The notes below the pieces were generated by a model that was given only the letters and a program-made list of their open reading frames with translations, had not been told where the DNA came from and ran no database searches. The position numbers and the translations under genes were made by a program. Below, in pieces: positions 38,143 through 46,379 of a stretch of 64,000 bases of DNA. The DNA is from Lyngbya sp. HA4199-MV5 (lineage in GTDB: Bacteria; Cyanobacteriota; Cyanobacteriia; Leptolyngbyales; Leptolyngbyaceae), in the NCBI GenBank assembly GCA_019359375.1, contig JAHHHL010000016.1:1-64000 (forward strand), read 5' to 3'. How positions within the stretch are numbered: the first letter of the stretch is position 1; each line of letters begins with the position of its first letter.

Positions 38143-39198
38143 TTAAACGACCCCGACTTGTTCCCAAGCGCTCCGGACGGCGGTTTGTTCTTCACTCTCG
38201 TTGCCGTAGAGCTGTGCGGCGATCGCGATCGTGGCTGTGGCGGCTTCCTCAAAGGTGGCGCTACGACTCAAGGCGCTCTTCAGTGTGATATACCAGATTT
38301 TGCCTGCTTTTTCCCAGGCGTAGCCACCGATCGCGATTGCTGCTAGATAAAAGGCATGGTTTGGAATGCCAGAGTTAATGTGAACGCCGCCGCGATCGCG
38401 AGTGCCCGTATACCGATCCCGATAATGTTTGGGTTGAGGATCGGTGCCGAAATTTGGGTCATTTGCATACGCCTTCTGCCCGGTCAGTGTGCGGACACCG
38501 CGAATGCTTGCGCCCGGACCCAAGATGTCTTTGCCGATATACCAATCGGCTTGTGCGGCGGTTTGGTTATACTTCCACTGACTGATTAAACTGCCCATCA
38601 CGTCGGCAAAACTCTCATTGAGTGCGCCCGATTCACCAAAGTAGTCGAGATCGCTGGTAAAACTCACCACCCCATGAGTCAGTTCATGTCCCACCACATC
38701 AAGGGAACGGGTGAAGCGGGTAAATAAAGTCCCGTCACCGTCGCCATAAGCCATTTGCTTGCCGTTGAAGAAGGCGTTGGACATGGAGCTGCCGAAGGTA
38801 TCACCCACATGGATGCTCGATCGCAACGGTAAGCCAGCATCATCCAGCGAGTCGCGATCGAACACGTCCTTGTAGAAATCATACACATCCCCAGAGTAGT
38901 CGTAAGCCTCATTCGCGGCTTCATCATCCACTGGGCGATCGCCTTCTCGCCGCAAGAGGTTGCCCGGTAGCGGATCGCTGGCTCCACGCATATCAAACAC
39001 ATACCGCTCTTTGCCAGCAACTTGTCCCAGCAACGAAGCTGATAGCGGTTGTGCGCTTAACAGTCGCCGTGCCGTCCGATACTCGTTGCCCAGTGAGGCG
39101 AGCGCAATCTGCCGCACCGCTGGGTCATCGGAGTCTTGTAGCGTTTCAGCCATGTAGGGCGGCACAAAGCAGCAAAGAGCATGATGGCATAAGTGCAT
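38143..39198 (-). CDS. protealysin-like M4 metallopeptidase
   Basis: A 351-residue zinc endopeptidase of the thermolysin family. VVGHELTHGVVSF is the HExTH zinc motif, GALNESFADVMGSL supplies the third ligand, and GGVHINSGIPNHAFYL holds the catalytic His. The short N-terminal propeptide (about 50 residues) contains CCFVPPYMAE, the PPL motif of protealysin-type precursors. There is no signal peptide, so it may be intracellular or use a non-classical export route, as known for protealysins. It is followed by its likely inhibitor and preceded after 11 bp by an unknown HhH protein gene, so all are probably in one operon. Confidence 0.93.
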   Translation of the reverse strand: MHLCHHALCCFVPPYMAETLQDSDDPAVRQIALASLGNEYRTARRLLSAQPLSASLLGQVAGKERYVFDMRGASDPLPGNLLRREGDRPVDDEAANEAYDYSGDVYDFYKDVFDRDSLDDAGLPLRSSIHVGDTFGSSMSNAFFNGKQMAYGDGDGTLFTRFTRSLDVVGHELTHGVVSFTSDLDYFGESGALNESFADVMGSLISQWKYNQTAAQADWYIGKDILGPGASIRGVRTLTGQKAYANDPNFGTDPQPKHYRDRYTGTRDRGGVHINSGIPNHAFYLAAIAIGGYAWEKAGKIWYITLKSALSRSATFEEAATATIAIAAQLYGNESEEQTAVRSAWEQVGVV

Positions 39199-39209
39199 AA
39201 TCGGTTCCT

Positions 39210-40178
39210 CTAGACAACGTGAAGCATGGGCACTTTAAAACATGCTGCTGCTGCGTGTTGCAGCGTGACTAAAACCTTCAAACGGTAGGTGCCCGATTTG
39301 TGCAGTTGCAGCGATGGCAGGAGAACTCTAGAGAGAGAGTTGTTTGAAAGGGAATCATGCGCTGTCACGTCAGCCAAACAGTCAGTTTCACCAGAAGTCA
39401 GGTTGCGTGCCAGACATTGCACCCGGTAGGCAATCTGGTTTTCCTGGTTTGCTTCTGTTAGCCCAGTCAACTGCATGGATACTTCCAGCGCAAACGGCTC
39501 AATGGTTTGAATCGCACCTGAGAAGATCGGGCTATTTTGGTCAGCCACCATCGGGCGGCTCATGGAATGTGGCTGCATTACCCGTAGCTGCGTAATTTCT
39601 GCCTCAAGCGGAGTGGCAACGATCGCACTGCCAGTAGCTTGTACAGAAGAAAGCGATGCCTCGACGCGATCGCGCATCCACGGTTGCAGCCGATCCGTTT
39701 CCAAAGCGCTCCAATGTTCAATAGCATCCGCTTCGAGATGATGGACAACCAGTCGCTGTTCGGTCTTGCCGTTGATCTGCCGGGTTTGATAAGCCACGTT
39801 GAACGAGGCAAACGAATCCCAGCCTGCTAACGCTAGGTCTGGTTCTACCTCTCTACGTTGTTCCAGATCATTGGAACCATTGACTGGTGTAAGCGCTTCG
39901 ACGACCGTAGACGATTTTGCTGGCTCTGACGATGCCTCAACCGGGTGAACCTGAGCCTGAGCGATCCATGCGTCCAACTCATCGCGGGAGACTGTGCGCC
40001 CATCACGCCTTGCTTGAGCTTCGATATCATCGGCTGACGCTTGAGCCAGGGCGGCGATCGTATCAATGCCCAGCGCGTTAAGCCAGCGCTTTCTCACCGC
40101 GCCAATGCCCCGAATCTGCGTTAAATCGGTGCCGTTTTTATGGTTGCTGTTGGTTTCATGTGGTGGCGATCCCATCAT
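39210..40178 (-). CDS. HhH-domain protein with C-terminal beta domain, protease operon
   Basis: A 322-residue soluble protein. The N-terminal part, TQIRGIGAVRKRWLNALGID and ALAQASADDIEAQA, is a helix-hairpin-helix/DUF4332-like unit. A variable linker follows. The last 110 residues are a beta-sandwich-like domain (FALEVSMQLTGLTEANQENQ, LHKSGTYRLKVLVTLQHAAA). The overall style resembles the neighbour at 40299, which has a comparable LKPGLYEIGAVATV element. It starts 11 bp upstream of the M4 peptidase, so a link to its activity is likely. I know no function. Confidence 0.7.
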   Translation of the reverse strand: MMGSPPHETNSNHKNGTDLTQIRGIGAVRKRWLNALGIDTIAALAQASADDIEAQARRDGRTVSRDELDAWIAQAQVHPVEASSEPAKSSTVVEALTPVNGSNDLEQRREVEPDLALAGWDSFASFNVAYQTRQINGKTEQRLVVHHLEADAIEHWSALETDRLQPWMRDRVEASLSSVQATGSAIVATPLEAEITQLRVMQPHSMSRPMVADQNSPIFSGAIQTIEPFALEVSMQLTGLTEANQENQIAYRVQCLARNLTSGETDCLADVTAHDSLSNNSLSRVLLPSLQLHKSGTYRLKVLVTLQHAAAACFKVPMLHVV

Positions 40179-40298
40179 CCTGTTCCCTCATTTGAATAGG
40201 AACCTGGTAGGCGCAAAGTCCTACCAGGTCAATCACTCCTGCACCGGGTCAGGAGATCGTTACGTCCAGCACTACACCGAACTGAGAAGGGCTACCCC

Positions 40299-40853
40299 TT
40301 AGTCTTGACCGGATGCATACACTTCCAGCAAGACTTCTTTGATGTAGCCATGTCCCCAGATCTTGGTTGTGCATCTGTTTTCAACTGGACCAACGGTAGC
40401 AACTGCACCGATCTCATAAAGTCCGGGCTTTAAGCCATCCCGTCGGGCAATACCCCGATGAATCAGTTGATAGCTGTACTGATCTTTGGTGGTGACAAGC
40501 GTTGCTTGAACATCCACTTCAGGTGCATTCTTGCCATAGCCTTCAAGACCAAAATCAATGATGATCCGGGTGCCCAAACACATCAAAAGTTCGGTCAACG
40601 GTGTTCTGTTAAACAGAACATCAACCGCGACTTCGTACTGCTCATCCTCTGCAATGATGAATGGAGAATTGCTCGGATCGGCGGGCTTGGTACCAAGACC
40701 ACGAACGCGCAAGTTTTGCAGTTTGAACTCAACGGGACCGACGATCGTGCGAGAGCGAGTTTCGCTTGTAGTCACCTCAGCCGTTTGACCAGCAGGAACG
40801 CTACCCGCCATGAATTGAGCGGTTCCTACCATTGCATCCATTTCGTTAGCCAT
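40299..40853 (-). CDS. unknown beta-rich protein, first gene of protease operon
   Basis: A 184-residue soluble protein starting MANEMDAMVGTAQFMAGS. No signal peptide or known motif. From about residue 40 it is mostly beta strands (EFKLQNLRVRGLGTKP, YEVAVDVLFNRTPLTELL, TTKIWGHGYIKEVLLEVY). The pattern suggests an immunoglobulin-like or jelly-roll fold. It precedes the HhH protein by 120 bp on the same strand. A substrate, scaffold or second regulator of the peptidase are possibilities only. Confidence 0.65.
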   Translation of the reverse strand: MANEMDAMVGTAQFMAGSVPAGQTAEVTTSETRSRTIVGPVEFKLQNLRVRGLGTKPADPSNSPFIIAEDEQYEVAVDVLFNRTPLTELLMCLGTRIIIDFGLEGYGKNAPEVDVQATLVTTKDQYSYQLIHRGIARRDGLKPGLYEIGAVATVGPVENRCTTKIWGHGYIKEVLLEVYASGQD

Positions 40854-41491
40854 AATCTAGTATCCTCGTATGTTGCAAGTTCTTGAATTTGGTTGTTAGC
40901 CATTGCTTGAAGTAGCTTTCAGGCATCCAGACTTCAGCTCATTCACGCTTGGCTTGTCAACTGAATTCATCATGGCAGCGCCATAGATCATTGTGCAGTA
41001 CCCAGGTTGGGTACTCTTTCTGAGCGATCGTTATGATAAGCTCAGCCGTATGTTTACAATGGATTTTTCAGTGCAAATGGCTGTTTTTTTAAGGCTTATC
41101 TTTTCAACTTAAGATTGGGAAAAATTCAGTGAGTTTCCTATGTCCAAAACTAGCAGCTTGACACTATTTCAGAATGATTCTTTTCAAGCAAGTCAAACCG
41201 AAATAAGCTACCATAAGCGGTCATTCAAGACCTGATGAATGAAATAAAAATTCTTGCCAAAACGCTCTTGCCAAACGTATGCGATCGAGGCAACCAATTG
41301 CGTGCAGCGTGTTTGATGTGAGCTAAACCAGAGGCGATCGCGTTTCAACCGGATACCTGAGCTGGCTTACTGTCTGCTCGTGACGCTAAGATGTAGCAGC
41401 ATTGCCCGGAGTCGATCGCCTGCGGATCCAAAGCTGAAATGGGTAGTTGATAATAAGAGTGCCAGTTTTGTGTGGGGTTATAGACAGATCA
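40854..41491. other. long spacer between divergent units
   Basis: No gene, RNA or strong hairpin is recognised in about 640 bp. CTTGCCAAAACG and CTTGCCAAACG form a short direct repeat near 41260. It must hold the promoters of the minus-strand protease operon and the plus-strand membrane gene. Confidence 0.4.
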
Positions 41492-42034
41492 ATGAACGCT
41501 CAATCGGTAAGAAGAGTCCCCTGGGTTTCTTGTAGTCTGCTGCTCATTGCCTACGGCTGCCTTGGTTGGTTGCTAGCAAGCCCTACACTCACAAACCCTA
41601 CATGGCTGTCACCAACGTGCCAAAGCACCCTTGCCACGATGCATCACATGCTGCCACTTGCAAGTGCGCCGGAGTATATTTGCCGCATCATTGTTCAGGA
41701 GAATCTGGTGGGTGCGATCTTGGCGATCGCCTGGGTTGTTGTGGCATCCTGTATGTTTATTTCGCCGCTCACCAGTTTTAACCGCTTCATTACCCGCTGG
41801 TTCCAATCAGACACCGTTGCTTTTCTAGCGCTGTGTGTCATTGCTGGGTTGATTGCGTGCATCCTATTCTGGCTTCAACTTTTTCTCCACATCTCCACGA
41901 TTTTGGCGAGTGAAGCCTTAGCGCGAATTGACCTGCAAACACTGGGGCTGAGTAAGCCACATGCGTTTTGGATTTTAATCCTGCTTTCACTCATTGGTTT
42001 GGGCATAGGCTGGGGCATGCGACTGTCGATTTAG
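41492..42034 (+). CDS. membrane protein of unknown function
   Basis: A 180-residue protein from MNAQSVRRVPWVSCSLLL. Four membrane segments can be seen (SLLLIAYGCLGWLLA, NLVGAILAIAWVVVASCMFI, FLALCVIAGLIACILFWLQL, AFWILILLSLIGLGIGWGM). The first loop carries two Cys residues (PTCQST, YICRI) that could form a periplasmic disulfide. No family recognised. A MITE copy lies about 100 bp downstream. Confidence 0.7.
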   Translation: MNAQSVRRVPWVSCSLLLIAYGCLGWLLASPTLTNPTWLSPTCQSTLATMHHMLPLASAPEYICRIIVQENLVGAILAIAWVVVASCMFISPLTSFNRFITRWFQSDTVAFLALCVIAGLIACILFWLQLFLHISTILASEALARIDLQTLGLSKPHAFWILILLSLIGLGIGWGMRLSI

Positions 42035-42132
42035 CCGTCGGTTTGATGGGTGATCGACAGTATTGATGGGTAATAGACAATAAAAAGCAGCCCGATCGGC
42101 TGCTCGAATCAATGCATGAGGATACGCCTAGC

Positions 42133-42263
42133 TTAGGGCGCGTCATCAATTAGCTCCAAAACCTTGCGGTATCAGCATGGTCGCGCCCACCCAAACACAC
42201 CAGGCTAGGGGCTGGAATCCTTGCTAAGAGCCATGTGTAATTGTAATTGATGACAGCCCCTAG
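42133..42263. repeat. MITE-like repeat, copy C
   Basis: A full-length copy. The ends are TTAGGGCGCGTCATCAATTA and TAATTGATGACAGCCCCTAG, nearly complementary. The internal CTAGGGGCTG (42205-42214) pairs with the terminal CAGCCCCTAG (42254-42263). Confidence 0.8.
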
Positions 42264-42401
42264 AGTTGCCCAACCCTACCAAAGCGACGGTTACTGTTTT
42301 TGATACATCTAGACTAAGGACACTGCAAAAACCGTCACACTCGCAAGCACAGTTGCTCTACATGCCCGTAAAACTGTCAGTAAGCGTTTAACTGTCTCCA
42401 C

Positions 42402-42438
42402 TGCCCCTCGGTACTTCACCTGAGGGGCAATTTATTTT
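42402..42438 (+). terminator. Rho-independent terminator (plus strand)
   Basis: TGCCCCTC and GAGGGGCA (8-bp perfect arms, 12-nt loop) are followed by ATTTATTTTA. It could end the membrane gene transcript (stop at 42034) or a short unannotated transcript between 42264 and 42438. No open frame is present there. Confidence 0.7.
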
Positions 42439-42475
42439 AGTGGGCGTATGTCCACATCGGTCTTGAACCTTTGAA

Positions 42476-42823
42476 CTAAAGAAGGCGGAAAATAAAGGGA
42501 TAGCGGAAGGGTTGGTCAGGCTTGTTAAGGCTGTGCGTTACTGCCCAGATGGTCAAGCCCCAATGCACCAGCCACCAAATTCCCCCTGCCAGACCCAGCG
42601 TGATAAACGAGAGTGGGATCAGAATCAAACCGTACAGCCATACGTTGAAGTGAAAGTTAATCGCTTCTTTAGCATTTTCTTTCACAACGGGGTCATCGGA
42701 GATCAGTGAGACGGCGATCGGAATCGCCACGGAAACAATTAAGCCACTAAAAAAGATTGACCCATGGCTCAGAGCCGATAGGAGCTTACGTTTATCAGTA
42801 TCAAATACTTCGGGGCTTTGCAT
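42476..42823 (-). CDS. DUF4870-family membrane protein
   Basis: A 115-residue protein with three hydrophobic segments. KLLSALSHGSIFFSGLIVSV starts the DUF4870 pattern. DDPVVKENAKEAINFHFNVW is the signature loop between helices 1 and 2. LGLAGGIWWLVHWGLTIWA closes it. Function unknown; the family is small and integral in the membrane. Its 3' end faces the terminator at 42402. Confidence 0.9.
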   Translation of the reverse strand: MQSPEVFDTDKRKLLSALSHGSIFFSGLIVSVAIPIAVSLISDDPVVKENAKEAINFHFNVWLYGLILIPLSFITLGLAGGIWWLVHWGLTIWAVTHSLNKPDQPFRYPFIFRLL

Positions 42824-43385
42824 CTTAACCGCCTCCCGTAGAAGGGTGCTTGCTTACAATTGCCACTATACAGCGATCGTAATCCTCCAGCGCTGATGAG
42901 AACACCACCATCATTGGCGGGATTACCGAAGCAAGAAGAGAGAAGGAAACGGCAGAGACGGGTTGAGGTTTGAGGTGAACCAGTTGTTGGTTGTTAGTTG
43001 TTGGTTGTTGGTTGTTAGTGTTCCCCTACCTCCAGCCCCTTACTCACTCCCGACGCTCAACTTCACCCTTGCCTCGATTGCTGCCAGAATAGAATATGGA
43101 TACAGTATTTTTGGCTCAACGGATAAAACAAGTCAATCGTGGGCATTCTGGCAACAGAAAGTCATTTAGCAGAGATTGTAACAGTAAGCACCTGTACACA
43201 CATTCTCAGGTCATAGTGCCAGAATCGTCCTAGATTGAGGGTGTAAATAACGTTGGCAGCGACATACATTGGCGGCTTCAATCATGGCTGCATTATGCTT
43301 CTAGATGCGTCGCCAGCAACCACCCCTATACAGTTCGCATTACCACTGAGTAAGTGGCTTCCTTTCTACCCCTTAGTTGGTATCT
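42824..43385. other. spacer upstream of the cyclase gene
   Basis: A GGTTGTTAGTTGTTGGTTG tract at about 42980-43020 is one of several such low-complexity repeats (also 13325, 46130, 50330, 62040). I recognise nothing else in the 560 bp. The cyclase promoter must be here. Confidence 0.45.
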
Positions 43386-46103
43386 ATGAAAGCTACATCA
43401 CCGCATCTGCCCGATCCCCATCATGGCAATACCATTGATGTTGTGGCTCATCAAGAGGTTGAGATCGTTGCCACTTCGTCAGAAGCAGTGATGAGTGAGG
43501 TTGTGGTTGATCACCCATCGAGTCACGATCGCGAACGCTCCGCTGATTCTACACATGCGGCAGACCTCGGGCACCTTTTAGAAACAGGGCAGCACAACCC
43601 TACAGGCGGCGCACTGGTCACGAGCAAGGGTAGTTTTGGCGCGTTTCTGGCTCCTCTCACCAAAGATAAGTTTAAAGAAGTCGTCACCGATGTGGAGCAA
43701 AAGCTTCAGGTGGTGCATCAAACGCTCTCCATGCTGGACAATCTGCTGGACGCAAAGGGGTTTGATGCCATCCTAGAAGAGATGTTGCGCTCCATTACAC
43801 TCAAAACGAGCGAGTTGCTCAACGCCGATCGCGCCACCATTTATCTACTCGACGAAGACAAAAACGAATTGTGGGCGATCGTTGCCAAAGATGAACGGGG
43901 GCACAACCTGGAATTACGCCTGCCTGCCACCGTAGGGATCGCAGGTGAAGTGGCGACCAAACGCGAAGTGGTCAACATTCCCTACGACTTTTACGATGAC
44001 CACCGCTCTGAAGCAGCACGAAAGTTTGACGAAAAAAACCACTATCGCACCTACACCATGCTGGCGATGCCGCTCCTGGATGAGTCCGGCAAGCTAGTCG
44101 CGGTCGTGCAGCTTATTAACAAACTCAAGCAAGACCTTGATCCCCAGGCATTACTGGAGGAGAAAATCGATCGCCATGGCTTCACGCACAAAGATGAGGA
44201 AGTGTTTGAAGAATTCGCGCCCTCGATTCGTCTGATCATCGAATCGTCGCGATCGTTCTATCGGGCAACGCAGCAACAACGTGCCGCCTCCGCGTTGATG
44301 AAAGCAACCAAATCCCTCAGTCAAAGCAGCCTTGATCTGCAAGAAACCCTGAAAAAGGTGATGGATGAAGCACAAGAGTTGATGCAGGCAGATCGCAGTA
44401 CGCTGTGGCTTGTAGACCGCGATCGCAACCAGCTTTGGACAAAGATCCCCATTAGCGGTGTGCTTCAGGAACTCCGTATTCCAATGGGAGCAGGCTTTGC
44501 AGGGCAGGTCGCTACCACAGGCAAACCCGTGATCATTCCCTTCGACCTTTATGACGATCCCAACTCGCAAACGTCGAAAGAAACCGACAAAAAAACGGGC
44601 TACCGGACGTGCAGCATCCTCTGTATGCCTGTGTTCAATGCGGATGGTGAATTGATTGGTGTTACGCAGCTCATTAACAAGAAAAAACAGGGCGATTATC
44701 CTCCCTACGATCCCGCCCACTACCCGGAGGCACCTGATTGCTGGCGTGCCAGCTTTAACCGTAATGACCAGGAGTTTATGCAGGCGTTCAACATCCAGGC
44801 GGGTGTGGCACTTCAAAACGCAAAGCTGTTTGAGACCGTCAAACAACAAGAGCAGATGCAGCGAGACATTTTGCGATCGCTCAGCAATGGGGTCATCTCA
44901 ACTGACAAAAAGGGCAACATTATTGCCGCCAACGAAAGCGCCAAGAAACTACTCGGACTCAGCTATGGCGAGACGCTCGAAGGCAAATCTGTCAGCGACC
45001 TGATCAAAATTGAGAAAGGTGACTTCACCAAATGGTTTGATATGGGGTTAGCAGGCAAAGACGAAAAGAGCCGCCAGCAATACTATCCCGACCAGATCTT
45101 GCAGCCGTATCAGGGGCTAGAGCAACATAGCGTCAACCTTTCCATTAACACGATCGCCGACGCTAAAGATGATGCTGAAGTCTCCGGTGCACTCGTAGTG
45201 ATGGAAGACATCAGCGATGAGAAACGGCTGAAAAGCACGATGTACCGCTACATGACTCAAGAACTGGCAGAGCAGCTTTTAGAAAATCCTGATGCTGCCA
45301 AAATGGGCGGCGATCGCAAAGATGTCACCGTCCTCTTCTCCGACATTCGCAGCTACACCACATTGACCGAAAGCCTGGAAGCAGAAGCCGTCGTGGAAAT
45401 GCTCAACAAGTACTTTGAATCAATGGTCGATGCGGTCTTTCAGCACAAAGGCACCCTCGATAAGTACATCGGCGATGCCATCATGGCGGTCTTCGGCTCT
45501 CCTTTACCACTGGATGACCACGCCTGGATGGCAGTGCAAACCGCGATCGAAATGCGTCGTCGCCTGACCCTCTTCAACGCCGAGCGCGTAGCCAACCACC
45601 AACCAGCAATCAAGATTGGGATTGGGATCAACTCCGATAGCGTCATCAGCGGCAACATTGGCTCTAGCAAGCGGATGGAATTCACCGCGATCGGGGATGG
45701 GGTCAACCTGGGAGCACGGCTTGAAAGTGCCAGCAAGCAGTACGGCACCGATATTGTGATCAGCGAAAACACCTTCAAACCCTGCGCCGATCGCATTTGG
45801 ACTCGCGAACTCGACTACATCAAAGTCAAAGGCAAAAACCGTCCCGTTGCCGTTTACGAACTTGTGGGACTTCAATCCGAGCCGATCCCCGATACCACAA
45901 AGCAGATCATTGAGCATTACAGCACCGGACTCAAACACTACCGCGATCGCAAATTTCCCCTCGCAATGGGCGCGTTTGGCACGGTGCTAGAACTCGACAA
46001 AGACGACAAATCCGCCAACCTGCACCTGGAACGCTGCCAACACTGGCTCAAAAACCCGCCACCAGACGATTGGGATGGCTCGTGGAGTATGACGGAGAAG
46101 TGA
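43386..46103 (+). CDS. class III adenylate cyclase with two GAF and one PAS domain
   Basis: A 905-residue soluble signalling enzyme. Two GAF domains (about 115-290 and 310-485) share SELLNADRATIYLLDEDKNE / QELMQADRSTLWLVDRDRNQ motifs and resemble cyanobacterial CyaB-type cNMP-binding GAFs. A PAS domain (about 495-620) follows. The catalytic domain (about 645-800) keeps both metal Asps (VTVLFSDIRSYT, DKYIGDAIMAVFG), the substrate Lys (DKYIG), Thr in EFTAIGDG where class IIIb enzymes have Thr, and Asn/Arg in GVNLGARLE. It should make cAMP. Class IIIb cyclases can respond to bicarbonate. The ATG at 43386 is preferred over a TTG nine bases earlier. Confidence 0.93.
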   Translation: MKATSPHLPDPHHGNTIDVVAHQEVEIVATSSEAVMSEVVVDHPSSHDRERSADSTHAADLGHLLETGQHNPTGGALVTSKGSFGAFLAPLTKDKFKEVVTDVEQKLQVVHQTLSMLDNLLDAKGFDAILEEMLRSITLKTSELLNADRATIYLLDEDKNELWAIVAKDERGHNLELRLPATVGIAGEVATKREVVNIPYDFYDDHRSEAARKFDEKNHYRTYTMLAMPLLDESGKLVAVVQLINKLKQDLDPQALLEEKIDRHGFTHKDEEVFEEFAPSIRLIIESSRSFYRATQQQRAASALMKATKSLSQSSLDLQETLKKVMDEAQELMQADRSTLWLVDRDRNQLWTKIPISGVLQELRIPMGAGFAGQVATTGKPVIIPFDLYDDPNSQTSKETDKKTGYRTCSILCMPVFNADGELIGVTQLINKKKQGDYPPYDPAHYPEAPDCWRASFNRNDQEFMQAFNIQAGVALQNAKLFETVKQQEQMQRDILRSLSNGVISTDKKGNIIAANESAKKLLGLSYGETLEGKSVSDLIKIEKGDFTKWFDMGLAGKDEKSRQQYYPDQILQPYQGLEQHSVNLSINTIADAKDDAEVSGALVVMEDISDEKRLKSTMYRYMTQELAEQLLENPDAAKMGGDRKDVTVLFSDIRSYTTLTESLEAEAVVEMLNKYFESMVDAVFQHKGTLDKYIGDAIMAVFGSPLPLDDHAWMAVQTAIEMRRRLTLFNAERVANHQPAIKIGIGINSDSVISGNIGSSKRMEFTAIGDGVNLGARLESASKQYGTDIVISENTFKPCADRIWTRELDYIKVKGKNRPVAVYELVGLQSEPIPDTTKQIIEHYSTGLKHYRDRKFPLAMGAFGTVLELDKDDKSANLHLERCQHWLKNPPPDDWDGSWSMTEK

Positions 46104-46270
46104 AGGCAAAGGCTAAAGGCAATGGAGTTGTTGGTTGTTGGTTTTTAGTTTTTAGAAGCAGTCAGGAGGCAGAAGGCAGAAGGCAGGAGCCATCTTTCGT
46201 CCTGCACCCCTCATCCCCCCTCCCTCCCTCATCCTTCATCCCTCTGCCTCCCCCTCCCCTTTTTTCTCAC
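46104..46270. repeat. low-complexity repeat block
   Basis: GGCTAAAGGC, GTTGTTGGTTGTTGG, GGAGGCAGAAGGCAGAAGGC and then CCCTCATCCTTCATCCC tracts in succession. It has the same composition as the other spacer repeats. Confidence 0.65.
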
Positions 46271-46379
46271 TGCAACGGCTAGTCCTTTACAGTAATAGGG
46301 CATATTAAGTGCGTCTCCAAGTGGGGGATCATACGATCGCCGCCTTGATGATGCCTAGCCCACCCCACTCTCTGACGGT

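Noticed and set aside
42961-43020. Regulatory direct repeats before the cyclase
   Set aside because: The GTTGTTGG tract recurs in many spacers unrelated to the cyclase, so it is a dispersed repeat.
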